Both the position numbers and the translations under genes were made by a program. Below are positions 36,957-46,105 of a DNA stretch of 64,000 bases, piece after piece; the stretch's first letter is position 1, and each line of letters starts with the position of its first letter. Below the pieces are notes generated by a model, which saw nothing but the letters and a program-made list of their open reading frames with translations, did no database searches and had not been told where the DNA came from. This DNA comes from Saccharopolyspora gregorii (GTDB taxonomy: Bacteria > Actinomycetota > Actinomycetes > Mycobacteriales > Pseudonocardiaceae): assembly GCF_024734405.1 (NCBI RefSeq), contig NZ_CP059556.1, forward strand, positions 868,001 to 932,000. The letters are read 5' to 3'.

Positions 36957-38379
36957 GGTATGCCTCCAGACCGGCGCGGCCGCCCTCGCGGCCGAACCCG
37001 GATTCCCGGTAGCCGCCGAACGGCGCGGTCGGGTCGAACCGGTTGAACGTGTTGGCCCACACCACGCCGGCGCGCAGCCGCTGCGCCGCCCACAGCGCGC
37101 GGGACCCCTTCTCCGTCCACACGCCCGCGGACAGGCCGTACGGGGTGTTGTTCGCCTTGGCGATCGCCTCGTCCGGGGTGCGGAAGGTCAGCACCGACAG
37201 CACCGGGCCGAAGATCTCCTCCCGTGCCACGCGCATCGACTGCTGCACGTCGCCGAACACGGTGGGGGAGAAGAAGAAACCGCGCTCCGGCAGCGGGCAG
37301 GAGCTGCTCCACCGGGTCGCGCCCTCGGCCTCCCCGGCCGCGACGAGGTCGGTGATGCGGGCCAGCTGCTCGGCCGAGTTGATCGCGCCGACGTCGGTGT
37401 TCTTGTCCAGCGGGTCCCCGACCCGCAGCAGCTCCACCCGCGAGCGCAGCTTGCCGAGCAGCTCCTCGGCGATCGATTCCTGCACCAGCAGCCGGGATCC
37501 GGCGCAGCACACCTGGCCCTGGTTGAAGAAGATGCCGCCGACGACGCCCTCCACGGCCTGGTCCAGCGGCGCGTCGTCGAACACGATGTTCGCGGCCTTG
37601 CCGCCGAGCTCCAGGGTGAGCTTCTTCCCGGTCCCGGCGAGGGTCCGCTGGATCTCCTTGCCGACCGCGGTGGAGCCGGTGAACGCGACCTTGTCCACGT
37701 CCGGGTGCGCGACCAGCTGGGCGCCCACGTCACCCGACCCGGGCAGGACGTTCACCACGCCGGGTGGCAACCCGGCCTCCTGGCACAGCTCGCCGAACAC
37801 CAGCGCGGACAGCGGCGTGGTCTCGGCCGGTTTCAGCACCACGGTGTTGCCGCAGGCCAGCGCGGGGGCGATCTTCCACGCCAGCATCAGCAGCGGGAAG
37901 TTCCACGGGATCACCCCGGCGGCGACGCCCAGCGGCCGCGGCTCGGGGCCGTACCCGGCGTAGCCGAGCTTGTCCGCCCAGCCCGCGTGGTGGAAGAAGT
38001 GCGCCGCGGCGGTGGGGATGTCGGAGTCGCGGGCCTCCTTGATCGGCTTGCCGTTGTCCAGCGTCTCCAGCACGGCGAGTTCCCGGCCGCGCTCCTGGAT
38101 GAGCCGGGCGATGCGGAACAGGTACTTCGCGCGCTCGGCGCCCGGCATCGGGCCCCAGGTCCGCTCGAACGCGCGCCGCGCCGCCCGCACTGCTGTGTCC
38201 ACATCGGACTGAGCGGCGGTGGCGACCTCGGCGAGCGGTTCGCCGGTGGCCGGGTTGAGCGTGGTCAGCGGGGTGCCGGCGCCGTCGGTGAACTCGCCGT
38301 CCACGAACATCCGGTACCGGTCGCGCAGGTTCGCCACGGCCGCCGATTCCGGCGCGGGCGCGTACTCCCAGCCGCTCAT
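36946..38379 (-). CDS. NAD(P)-dependent aldehyde dehydrogenase
   Basis: A 477-residue ALDH with all active-site elements: GVIPWNFPLLMLAWK (N160), VLKPAE, AFTGSTAVGKEI, general base E257 (LELGGKAANIV) and the nucleophile Cys (GQVCCAGSR, C291). It ends with an EEIFGPVLSVLTF block and GGYRESGFGREGG. The start ATG overlaps the deoC stop (ATGA). DeoC releases acetaldehyde, so acetaldehyde oxidation is the likely task, but that is inferred from context. The truncated ALDH gene follows with an 11-nt overlap. Confidence 0.9.
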   Translation of the reverse strand: MSGWEYAPAPESAAVANLRDRYRMFVDGEFTDGAGTPLTTLNPATGEPLAEVATAAQSDVDTAVRAARRAFERTWGPMPGAERAKYLFRIARLIQERGRELAVLETLDNGKPIKEARDSDIPTAAAHFFHHAGWADKLGYAGYGPEPRPLGVAAGVIPWNFPLLMLAWKIAPALACGNTVVLKPAETTPLSALVFGELCQEAGLPPGVVNVLPGSGDVGAQLVAHPDVDKVAFTGSTAVGKEIQRTLAGTGKKLTLELGGKAANIVFDDAPLDQAVEGVVGGIFFNQGQVCCAGSRLLVQESIAEELLGKLRSRVELLRVGDPLDKNTDVGAINSAEQLARITDLVAAGEAEGATRWSSSCPLPERGFFFSPTVFGDVQQSMRVAREEIFGPVLSVLTFRTPDEAIAKANNTPYGLSAGVWTEKGSRALWAAQRLRAGVVWANTFNRFDPTAPFGGYRESGFGREGGRAGLEAYLDV

Positions 38380-39353
38380 GCGTCCACCGCCACGTGGTGC
38401 GCGGCCGCGTAGTGGCCGGTGCGTTGCGTTCGTCGTTGCATCAGCAGATCTCCCAGCAGGCTCGACGCGCCGAAGCGGAACAGCGCCGGGGTCAGCCACT
38501 CCGGCCCGGCGACCTCGCGCACCGCCACCAGGTAGCGCATCGCGTCCTTCGTGGTGCGGATGCCGCCCGCCGGCTTCACCCCGCGCGGCTCGCCGGTGCG
38601 GTCCCGCCAGTCCCGCACGGCCTGCAGCATCAGCGTCGTCACCGGCAGCGTCGCGGCGGGCGAGACCTTGCCGGTGGAGGTCTTGATGAAGTCGCCGCCC
38701 GCCAGCAGCGCCAGCCAGGAGGCGCGGCGCACGTTGTCGTAGGTGGCGAGCTCGCCGGTCTCCAGGATCACCTTCAGGTGCGCGTCGCCGCAGGCCGCCT
38801 TCACCTGCTGGACCTCCTCGAAGACCTGGCCGTAGCGCCCGGACAGGAACGCGCCCCGGTCGATCACTATGTCCACTTCGGACGCTCCGGCGGACACCGC
38901 GAGCGCCACCTCGTCCAGCTTGACCCGCCGCGCCGAGCGGCCGGACGGGAACGCCGTCGCCACCGAGGCCACGCCCACGCCGGAACCCGCGAGCGCCGCC
39001 ACCGCGGTCGCCGCCAGGTCCGGGTACACGCAGACGGCCGCCACCGGCGGAACGTCCGGGTGCTCGGCGTCCGGCCGGCGCGCCTTCGCCGCCAGCGCCC
39101 GCACCTTGCCCTCGGTGTCGGCGCCCTCCAGCGTCGTCAGGTCCACCATGCCGATCGCGGTGTCGATCGCCCACGCCTTGGCGTCCTTCTTGATGCTGCG
39201 GGTGGCGAGTCCCGCGGCGCGCTGCTCCAGCCCCACCTGGTCCACGCCGGGCAGGCCGTGCAGGAACCGCCGCAGCGACCGCTCGTCCCGGGTGACCTCG
39301 GCGAGGTCCGGCGGCAGCGCGCCGGTGCGCGGACCGTCCAGTGGTTCGACCAT
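38376..39353 (-). CDS. deoC: Deoxyribose-phosphate aldolase
   Basis: A 325-residue DERA that cleaves 2-deoxyribose-5-phosphate to glyceraldehyde-3-phosphate and acetaldehyde. The Schiff-base Lys is in GDFIKTSTGK; VKPAGGIRT is the second Lys region; SGASEVDIVIDRG and LKVILETGEL are also present. It is longer than the ~250-residue E. coli type because of an N-terminal extension common in actinobacteria. It heads a three-gene operon with two ALDH genes and completes deoxynucleoside catabolism begun by deoA, deoD and the mutase. Confidence 0.94.
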   Translation of the reverse strand: MVEPLDGPRTGALPPDLAEVTRDERSLRRFLHGLPGVDQVGLEQRAAGLATRSIKKDAKAWAIDTAIGMVDLTTLEGADTEGKVRALAAKARRPDAEHPDVPPVAAVCVYPDLAATAVAALAGSGVGVASVATAFPSGRSARRVKLDEVALAVSAGASEVDIVIDRGAFLSGRYGQVFEEVQQVKAACGDAHLKVILETGELATYDNVRRASWLALLAGGDFIKTSTGKVSPAATLPVTTLMLQAVRDWRDRTGEPRGVKPAGGIRTTKDAMRYLVAVREVAGPEWLTPALFRFGASSLLGDLLMQRRTQRTGHYAAAHHVAVDA

Positions 39354-39414
39354 GCCGCGCAGTCTAGGTCAGCGGGGCGCCGGCCTCGATCCCTCCGAGA
39401 GCCGAACCGGCCGT

Positions 39415-39717
39415 TCAGGAGTCCTTCGGCTCCCACTCCAGCGTGACGGTGAAGTTGGCCTCGCCGGAGCTCTTCGCGACCGCGAGGTTCGCCTCACCGG
39501 TGAGCTTGACGCCGAACTGCACCTTGATCTTCGACGGCGTGGTGTCCATCCGGCGGAACTCGTCGAGCACCGCCTCCGCGGCCGGGCGGACCTTGCCCAG
39601 CGACTCCTGCAGCGTCTCGGTGGCGCGCCGCACCACGTCGCCGCGGCCGACGCGCTGCGCGCCCGAGGCGTCCTCGGCGGCCTCGATGAGCACCTCGCCG
39701 CCGCCCGCCAGCGGCAT
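39415..39717 (-). CDS. Trypco1 (CU044_2847) family protein
   Basis: A 100-residue protein of the trypsin-co-occurring domain 1 type: MPLAGGGEVLIEAAEDASG, then VRPAAEAVLDEFRRMD, then KIKVQFGVKLTGEANLAVAKSSGEANFTVTLEWEP. These small beta-rich proteins occur beside trypsin-like proteases and STAND NTPases in bacterial conflict loci. Here the trypsin-nSTAND1 gene lies 98 bp upstream on the same strand, so they likely form one transcript. ATG at 39717 is preferred; a GTG three codons earlier is possible. Its role, perhaps as adaptor or protease target, is not established. Confidence 0.85.
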   Translation of the reverse strand: MPLAGGGEVLIEAAEDASGAQRVGRGDVVRRATETLQESLGKVRPAAEAVLDEFRRMDTTPSKIKVQFGVKLTGEANLAVAKSSGEANFTVTLEWEPKDS

Positions 39718-39815
39718 GCTGACCACTCGACCCGTGTTCCGCTCCCGTGCCGGTGAACCGATCCGAGATCAAGTTAGCGCTCCGGCGGGCCGCGGCGGGG
39801 CGGAATCGGGGCGGA

Positions 39816-42800
39816 TCACCGTTCGTCGAGCACCGAGCAGGGGCGGTCCGGGTGGGAGTCGGCGGGCAGCAGGGCCCGTTCCTCCGCGGTGAACTCGTGG
39901 TCGTCGATGCGGCACAGCTCGCCGACGAGCTCCCACGGGTCCAGCGGGACGCGCACCGGGTCCTGGTCCTTCCAGCGCACCACCAGCGACCGGCCGTCGG
40001 AGGAGGTGGTGGCGTCGGTGAACGCCGGTTGGGCGATCGCGCGGCGCTGCGGGGTGAACCACACCTCCGGTGCCGAGCCTTCTTCGACCAGCAGCGGGGG
40101 GACGAAGGCCGCGATGCGGCCGAGGGTGTCCACCTCGGACACCAGCCGACCGGTGTCCAGGTCCGCGATCCGCGCCCGCGTCGAAGTGGAGATCACCAGC
40201 TGCGCGCCGTCCGGCGACGTCGTCAGGCCGGTGGCCTCGTCGCCCGGGAGCGGGATGGTGCGGACGGTGCGGGGCGCTCCGCCCGGGCCGTCCAGCCGCC
40301 AGAGGTGGACCGAGTCGCCCCAGGCGAGCACGAGCTCACCGGGATGCCCGGGCCGGGCGAGGAGCGCGCCCGCGCCCTCCGGCGGCACCGGTGTCGCCGG
40401 CAGCGGGTCGACGGCGATCCGCTGCCCGGTGCGCGGGTCCAGCCGCAGCAGCGCACCGGCGTTGAGCACGGCGACCTCGCCGGGCCCGAGCTCGGCGATC
40501 GGCGGCGGATCCTCCTGCGGCGGCAGCGGAATCTCCTGCTCCACGTGCAGATCGTCGGCGTCGTACACGACCAGCCGGTCCGGCCGCGTCTCGTACAGCA
40601 GCGAGCCGTCCCCGCTGAACAGCACCTCGGTGTTCCCGCCCGCGGCCGGACCGCGCGCGAGCACGTCGCTGCGGCTGCGGCCGAGCAGCAGCAGCGCCCC
40701 GTCCTCGTCGTGGGCGGCGGACTTCGTCCCGTCCGCGGAGGTGGCCAGCGGCTGCGACACCTGGCCCGGGTCGGGCAGGCCCAGCGGCGGCGGCAGGGTC
40801 GCGGTGAACAGCGCGTCCTGCTCCAGGAAGACGCCGGTGACCGTCCCGCCGCCGCCGGGGAACGCCGTGATCAGCCGGCCCTGCGAGACGGGGCCGTTCA
40901 CCAGCCCGAGCGCGTACCGCAGCCCCGTCCCCAGGTCCAGCAGGGTCGAGCCCCGCTCCACCAGGTAGCGGCCCGCTCGATCGAGGGACAGCGGGCAGTC
41001 CGCCCCGGGCACCTGCCGAACGGTGGCGCCGGTCGCCACGTCCAGCACCACCGGTGCTCCGCCCTGATCGCAGCGCAGCACCCGGGTGCCGTCGCCGATC
41101 ACCCCGTTGGCCCTCGCGTCCGCGCTGACGACCTGCGGCGCACCTCGGGTGGAGGTGGTGAGCACGTCACCGCCCGGCACCAGCACGACGACCGATGCCG
41201 GATCACCGGTCGGGAACAGGTCCGCGACCGCGTTCAGCGGTATCCGCGGCGGCGGCAGTTCCGCGCGCCGCGCCACGTCCCACAGCACCGGGACCACCTC
41301 GGCGCCCGGGGTCGCCGTCCGCGACGGCAGGTAGAGCAGGTGGCGCCCGTCCGCGCTGAACCGCAGGACCGGCCCGGCGCCGGACAGGTCCGGGGCCACC
41401 GATGGCCTCGGACCCGGCAGCACGCCCAGCTCCCGGCCCGTCGCCGCGTCCCACAGCGACACCGCGTTCCACCGGTCCGCCACCGCGACGAGCTCGCCGT
41501 CCGCGCTGAGCTCCGCTTGGACCACGTCCCGCGTCGGCAAGGTCCGGACCTGCGGCCGCGCCCGGCCCACCCCGCGCACCACGTGCAGCGGGGTCGGGCC
41601 GACCTCGCCGGGGGTCAGCGCCAGGACCGTGCGCCCGTCCGCCGACGCCGACGCGTCGCGCAGCTCCCCGGGCGGGATCGGCAGCACGGCGCGCACCCCC
41701 TGCATCTTCGCCCGCTGCTCCAGCAGCAGGCCCCACGCCGACGGATCACCGGGCGATTCGTGCCAGGCCGCCAGCGCCAGTTGCAGCGCCACGCGCGGCC
41801 GCGGGATCGACTGCTCCCGCGCGGTGGCCACCAGCTGTCCCGCGTTGATCTGGTGGATCCGCTCGCTCAACGACCGGTTCCCCCGGTGCAGGCCCAGCGC
41901 CAGCAGTGAGGCGACCAGCGCGAGCACCACCGCCAGCGCCGTGATCGTCCACCACTGCCTGCTGCGGCGGCGGGCGTGCCGTTCGCCGTGGCGGACGAAG
42001 TCCTGCTGGTCCGGGGTCAGCCAGTCCGGCCGGGCGCGGAGGTGCTCGGCCGCGGTGGTCAGCGCCGCACCGCGCAGCAGCAGTTCGGGCTCGCGGCCGG
42101 AGTCCAGCCAGCGCCGCACGCCACCGCGCAGCTCCTCCTGCCAGGCCACGAACTCGGCGTCGGCGCGCAGCCAGCCGTCCAGCCGGTCCCAGTGCGTGAT
42201 CAGCGCCTGGTGCACCAGTTCCACCCGCGGCTCGGGGCCGTCCTCGATCACCAGCAGCCGTCGCGCGGCCAGCTCGCGCACCAGGTCGTGCAGCCGCGGC
42301 GGGATCTCGCTCCACCGCAGCGCGCTGCGCGCGAAGCCACCGCCGTCCTGCCTGGTGAGCAGCACCAGCAGCCGTCGCGTCGCGTCCCGGTCCCGCGCGG
42401 GCAGCGCGGCGAACGCGGCGTCGGCGGTGCGGCTCAGCGCGCCCCGCACCTCGCCGATGCGCTCGTAGGCGTCGTGCGTGAGGAAGCCGCCGACCCGGTG
42501 CTGCCACAGCAGGTCCAGCACCAGCGACACCAGCGGCAGCGAACCCGGTTCGGGCGGCGCGTCGGACAGGATCCGCTGCACCAGCCCGGCCTCGAACGCC
42601 AACCCGCCCGCTGCCGCCGCCGGGCCGGTCATCGCGGCGCGCAGCTGCTCCCGGGTCATCGGGCCGAGCAGGTGGGTGCACTCGTTGAGCCAGGTCGTGG
42701 TGGTCGCACCCGCCAGCTCCTCCAGCGAACCGGGGCGCAGCGTCAGCACCGGCCGCGGCCCGCCCGCGGGCTGGTCGGCGAGCCGCTCCAGCAGGGCGCG

Positions 42801-43838
42801 GGCGGCGGCCGGGTCGGCGCCGACGTACTCCTCGAACTGGTCCAGGAACAGCAGTTCCGCGTCGGCGGGGACCTCGGCGAGCACCGCGTCCGGCACGGCG
42901 CCGGGTTCCGGCCGCACCTCGTGGATCCGCGTGCCGCGCGCCCGCAGCCGCGGCAGCAGGCCCGCGCGCACCAGCGAGGACTTGCCCGCGCCGGAGGCCC
43001 CGGCCAGCACCAGCCGTCCCTCCCGGTCCAGCACGGCCAGCACCGCGTCGACGTCCTCCTCGCGGCCGTGGAAGTACGGCGCGTCCCGCTCCTCGAACGC
43101 GCGCAGACCGCGGTACGGGTTGAGCAGGCCCGCCTGCCACGACTCGCCGAGCTCGGCCGTCGGCAGCAGGTGCGCGGTGGTGTCGCTGTCGGTCGCCGAG
43201 GTCACCACGATCCCGACGACGCAGCGCAGCTCCTCGTCCCACACCGGGGTGCCGCTGTAGCCGGGCCGGATCGTCGGCTGGTGCGGGCCGGCCCGCATCT
43301 GCCGCCAGCCGGTGCCCTGCGCGCCCAGCAGCTCGCCGGTCACCCAGAGCCCGTCGTCGTGGCCGTGCGGGAAGCCGAACACCCGGAACCGGTGCCGCCA
43401 CACCTCGCCGGTCACCCGGGCCGGTGCGGGCAGGGCGCCCGCGGGGACGGGGCCGGTGACCCGCAGGATCGCCACGTCGCCGCGGCCGTCGGGGCGGATC
43501 GGACGCCAGTCCGCGACCTCCGCGTCGACCTCGGGGGCGCCCGGCAGCAACGGGAACTCCAGCCGGACCGCGCCCGCCGGGGCGTCGACGGCCTCCGCGT
43601 CGGCGTCGAGCACCGCGGCCACCACGTGCGCGCAGGTCGCCACCCGGTCCGGGGCGAGCAGCACGCCCGCGCCGACGACCTCGCCGCCCGCCCGCAGCCG
43701 GACCAGGGCGGTGCCGAGCGGGTCCTGCCGATGCTCGTCGTCCGGCCGCACGCGCCACCCCCGGTTCGCGCCGTCGATCACGTCCGCCGGTGAACCTAAC
43801 CAACCGGGTGGTGCGGGTGGTGCGGATTCCTGGTTCAT
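39816..43838 (-). CDS. Trypsin-nSTAND1 NTPase with membrane segment and WD40-like propeller
   Basis: A 1340-residue predicted conflict effector. Residues about 40-225 are a trypsin-like protease with an intact triad: H71 (VATCAHVV), D121 (GRGDVAILRV) and S195 (RPGYSGTPVW). Residues about 239-600 are an nSTAND1 NTPase: NPYRGLRAFEERDAPYFHGREEDV, Walker A GASGAGKS (280-287), Walker B LLFLDQFEE (D343), followed by a winged-helix-like region (RVELVHQALITHW). A transmembrane helix (WWTITALAVVLALVASLLALGL) lies near 627-648. Residues 700-1330 are beta-propeller repeats (FSADGRHLLYLPS, FSGDGSLLYET, TSPDGAQLVIST), WD40-like. The propeller would sense, the NTPase switch, and the protease act; this is inferred from domain surveys of such proteins. 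Confidence 0.9.
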   Translation of the reverse strand: MNQESAPPAPPGWLGSPADVIDGANRGWRVRPDDEHRQDPLGTALVRLRAGGEVVGAGVLLAPDRVATCAHVVAAVLDADAEAVDAPAGAVRLEFPLLPGAPEVDAEVADWRPIRPDGRGDVAILRVTGPVPAGALPAPARVTGEVWRHRFRVFGFPHGHDDGLWVTGELLGAQGTGWRQMRAGPHQPTIRPGYSGTPVWDEELRCVVGIVVTSATDSDTTAHLLPTAELGESWQAGLLNPYRGLRAFEERDAPYFHGREEDVDAVLAVLDREGRLVLAGASGAGKSSLVRAGLLPRLRARGTRIHEVRPEPGAVPDAVLAEVPADAELLFLDQFEEYVGADPAAARALLERLADQPAGGPRPVLTLRPGSLEELAGATTTTWLNECTHLLGPMTREQLRAAMTGPAAAAGGLAFEAGLVQRILSDAPPEPGSLPLVSLVLDLLWQHRVGGFLTHDAYERIGEVRGALSRTADAAFAALPARDRDATRRLLVLLTRQDGGGFARSALRWSEIPPRLHDLVRELAARRLLVIEDGPEPRVELVHQALITHWDRLDGWLRADAEFVAWQEELRGGVRRWLDSGREPELLLRGAALTTAAEHLRARPDWLTPDQQDFVRHGERHARRRSRQWWTITALAVVLALVASLLALGLHRGNRSLSERIHQINAGQLVATAREQSIPRPRVALQLALAAWHESPGDPSAWGLLLEQRAKMQGVRAVLPIPPGELRDASASADGRTVLALTPGEVGPTPLHVVRGVGRARPQVRTLPTRDVVQAELSADGELVAVADRWNAVSLWDAATGRELGVLPGPRPSVAPDLSGAGPVLRFSADGRHLLYLPSRTATPGAEVVPVLWDVARRAELPPPRIPLNAVADLFPTGDPASVVVLVPGGDVLTTSTRGAPQVVSADARANGVIGDGTRVLRCDQGGAPVVLDVATGATVRQVPGADCPLSLDRAGRYLVERGSTLLDLGTGLRYALGLVNGPVSQGRLITAFPGGGGTVTGVFLEQDALFTATLPPPLGLPDPGQVSQPLATSADGTKSAAHDEDGALLLLGRSRSDVLARGPAAGGNTEVLFSGDGSLLYETRPDRLVVYDADDLHVEQEIPLPPQEDPPPIAELGPGEVAVLNAGALLRLDPRTGQRIAVDPLPATPVPPEGAGALLARPGHPGELVLAWGDSVHLWRLDGPGGAPRTVRTIPLPGDEATGLTTSPDGAQLVISTSTRARIADLDTGRLVSEVDTLGRIAAFVPPLLVEEGSAPEVWFTPQRRAIAQPAFTDATTSSDGRSLVVRWKDQDPVRVPLDPWELVGELCRIDDHEFTAEERALLPADSHPDRPCSVLDER

Positions 43839-43964
43839 CCCGGAATCGCAACCTCCCCACTCGAAAGGAGGACGCTAGGTCGTGGGGTGCGGGGTAATCC
43901 GGAAGCAGCGCGCACCTCGGCACGGGGCGCGCACCGGACACCGGTACTCCGGAGGTGGTTCCCC

Positions 43965-45098
43965 ATGAAGGCAGTGGTCTACCGAGAACCGTTCGAAGTC
44001 ACCGTCGACGAAGTCGACCGACCCGCCGTCCAGCACCCCAACGACGTGATCGTGCGCGTCACCTCCACTGCGATCTGCGGATCCGACCTGCACATGTACG
44101 AAGGCCGCACCGCCGCCGAACCCGGCATCGTGTTCGGGCACGAGAACCTCGGCATCGTCGACGAGGTCGGGGACGGGGTCGTCGGCCTGAACCGCGGCGA
44201 CCGGGTCGTGATGCCGTTCAACGTCGCCTGCGGCTTCTGCACGAACTGCACGGCCGGGAACACCGCGTTCTGCCTCACGGTCAACCCCGGATTCGCGGGC
44301 GGCGCCTACGGCTACGTCGCGATGGGCCCGTACACCGGCGGGCAGGCCGAGTACCTGCGGGTGCCGTTCGCCGACTTCAACTGCCTGGTGCTGCCGCCGG
44401 ACTCCAGCAAGGAAGCCGACTACGTGCTGCTCGCCGACATCTTCCCCACCGGCTACCACGGTTGCGAGCTCGCACAGGTGTCGCCGGGGGAGACCTGCGC
44501 GGTCTACGGCGCCGGGCCGGTCGGCCTGATGGCCGCCTACTCGGCGCTGCTGCGCGGCGCCTCCCGCGTGTTCTGCGTGGACCGGATCCCGGAGCGGCTG
44601 GCGAAGGCCGAGGAGATCGGCGCCATCCCGATCGACTTCAGCGCGGGCGACCCCGTCGAGCAGATCAAGGACCTGACCGAGGGCGTGGGCACCGACAAGG
44701 GCGTGGACGCCGTCGGCTACCAGGCGCACACCGCCGACGCGGGCACCGAGGAACCCGCCGTGGTGCTCAACTCGCTGATCCACACCGTCCGGCCCACCGG
44801 GCGGCTCGGCGTCCCCGGCCTGTACGTGCCCGCCGACCCCGGCGGCCCGGACGAGAACGCCAAGCAGGGGATGCTGCTGGTCGCCATCGGCAAGATGTTC
44901 GAGAAGGGGCAGGTCGTCGGCACCGGCCAGTGCAACGTGAAGCGGTACAACCGCCAGCTCCGCGACATGATCACCGCGGGACGGGCGGCGCCGAGCTTCG
45001 TGGTCTCGCACGAGCTGTCGCTGTCCGAGGCGCCGGACGCCTACCGCAAGTTCGATCAGCGGATCGAGGGCTACACCAAGGTCGTCCTGCACCCGTGA
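43965..45098 (+). CDS. Zinc-dependent MDR dehydrogenase, glutathione-independent formaldehyde dehydrogenase type
   Basis: A 377-residue medium-chain dehydrogenase. Catalytic zinc ligands appear in [12 protein letters not shown] and FGHENLG, and structural zinc cysteines in [15 protein letters not shown]. The NAD-binding motif is [19 protein letters not shown]. The insert [36 protein letters not shown] and length match the Pseudomonas-type formaldehyde dismutase/dehydrogenase group. The substrate could be formaldehyde or another aldehyde or alcohol. ATG at 43965 follows GGAGGTG. It is divergent from the trypsin-nSTAND gene by 126 bp. Confidence 0.88.
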   Translation: MKAVVYREPFEVTVDEVDRPAVQHPNDVIVRVTSTAICGSDLHMYEGRTAAEPGIVFGHENLGIVDEVGDGVVGLNRGDRVVMPFNVACGFCTNCTAGNTAFCLTVNPGFAGGAYGYVAMGPYTGGQAEYLRVPFADFNCLVLPPDSSKEADYVLLADIFPTGYHGCELAQVSPGETCAVYGAGPVGLMAAYSALLRGASRVFCVDRIPERLAKAEEIGAIPIDFSAGDPVEQIKDLTEGVGTDKGVDAVGYQAHTADAGTEEPAVVLNSLIHTVRPTGRLGVPGLYVPADPGGPDENAKQGMLLVAIGKMFEKGQVVGTGQCNVKRYNRQLRDMITAGRAAPSFVVSHELSLSEAPDAYRKFDQRIEGYTKVVLHP

Positions 45099-45211
45099 CG
45101 CCGACCGCGCCGGCTCCCCGCCCCTCGGGGACCGGCGCGGGCGGGATCTGGCGCACATCCGCCGGTCTCCGCCGCCGCCCGCGGTGGTCGCGGCCGTTAC
45201 TGTCCTCGGCC

Positions 45212-45835
45212 ATGGACGTACGGGTCGTGGACCACCCGCTGGCGAAGTCGAGGCTCTCGACGATGCGCGACGCGCGCACCGAGAACGCGGCTTTCCGCGC
45301 AGCGCTGCAAGAACTCACCCTCATGCTGATCTACGAGGCGACCCGCGACGCCGAGGTCGCCGAAGCGCCGATCCACACCCCGGTGGCCCGCACCACCGGG
45401 TACCGGCTGGCGAATCCGCCGCTGCTGGTGCCGGTGCTGCGCGCCGGGCTCGGCATGGCCGACCAGGCGCACCGGCTCATCCCGGAGGCGCAAATGGGCT
45501 TCGTCGGGCTCGCCCGCGACGAGGAGACGCTGCAGCCGACGCCGTACCTGGAATCGCTGCCGAAGGACCTCTCCGGCCTCCCCGTGCTGGTGCTGGATCC
45601 GATGCTGGCCACCGGCGGGTCGATGCTGCACACCATCCGGCTGCTGGTGGAGCGCGGCGCGACCGACGTGACCGCGATCTGCACCCTCGCCGCCCCGGAG
45701 GGCGTCCAGCACCTGGCGGACTCCGGTCTGCCGCTGCGGGTCGTGACCGCCAGCATCGACGAGCGGCTCAACGAGTCCGGCTTCATCGTCCCCGGCCTCG
45801 GCGACGCGGGGGACCGCGAGTACGGCGCCGTGTGA
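45212..45835 (+). CDS. upp: Uracil phosphoribosyltransferase
   Basis: A 207-residue UPRTase converting uracil and PRPP to UMP. It shows [37 protein letters not shown], the PRPP loop [14 protein letters not shown] and the C-terminal uracil loop [21 protein letters not shown] at 45212 lies 8 nt after TACTGT without a ribosome site, so it is probably leaderless. It salvages uracil produced by cdd plus deoA. Confidence 0.96.
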   Translation: MDVRVVDHPLAKSRLSTMRDARTENAAFRAALQELTLMLIYEATRDAEVAEAPIHTPVARTTGYRLANPPLLVPVLRAGLGMADQAHRLIPEAQMGFVGLARDEETLQPTPYLESLPKDLSGLPVLVLDPMLATGGSMLHTIRLLVERGATDVTAICTLAAPEGVQHLADSGLPLRVVTASIDERLNESGFIVPGLGDAGDREYGAV

Positions 45836-45857
45836 CCCGAGCGCACCTTGGACCGGG

Positions 45858-45884
45858 TGGTACCAGCGAGATACCATCCGGTCC
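45858..45884 (+). promoter_or_regulatory. Promoter and candidate operator of the toxin-antitoxin pair
   Basis: TGGTA (45858-45862) and TACCA (45872-45876) form an inverted repeat overlapping the -10 box TACCAT (45872-45877). The box is 7 nt before the ATG. Autoregulation by the ribbon-helix-helix antitoxin is expected for this type of operon. Confidence 0.55.
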
Positions 45885-46091
45885 ATGGCCATGACGCTGC
45901 GGCTGACCGACGAGGAGAGCGCTCGGCTGGCGGAGCTCGCCGCCGCCGAAGGCCGCTCCAAGCAGGAGATCGTGCGCGCCGCGCTCGCCGAGCGGTGGGC
46001 CCGGCAGCGCAAGGACCAGCAGCTCGGCGAAGTCGTGCAGCGGGTGCTGCCGCACTACCGGGGATTGCTGGACGACCTCGGACCCGCATGA
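45885..46091 (+). CDS. CopG/RHH family antitoxin
   Basis: A 68-residue ribbon-helix-helix DNA-binding protein: the strand MTLRLTDEESARL is followed by helices LAELAAAEGRSKQEIVRAALAERW and a C-terminal tail (LPHYRGLLDDLGPA) likely to bind the toxin. It is immediately upstream of a Doc-like gene, the order of phd/doc-type and actinobacterial RHH-Doc modules. ATG at 45885, probably leaderless. Confidence 0.85.
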   Translation: MAMTLRLTDEESARLAELAAAEGRSKQEIVRAALAERWARQRKDQQLGEVVQRVLPHYRGLLDDLGPA

Positions 46092-46105
46092 TCGATCATT
46101 GATCG

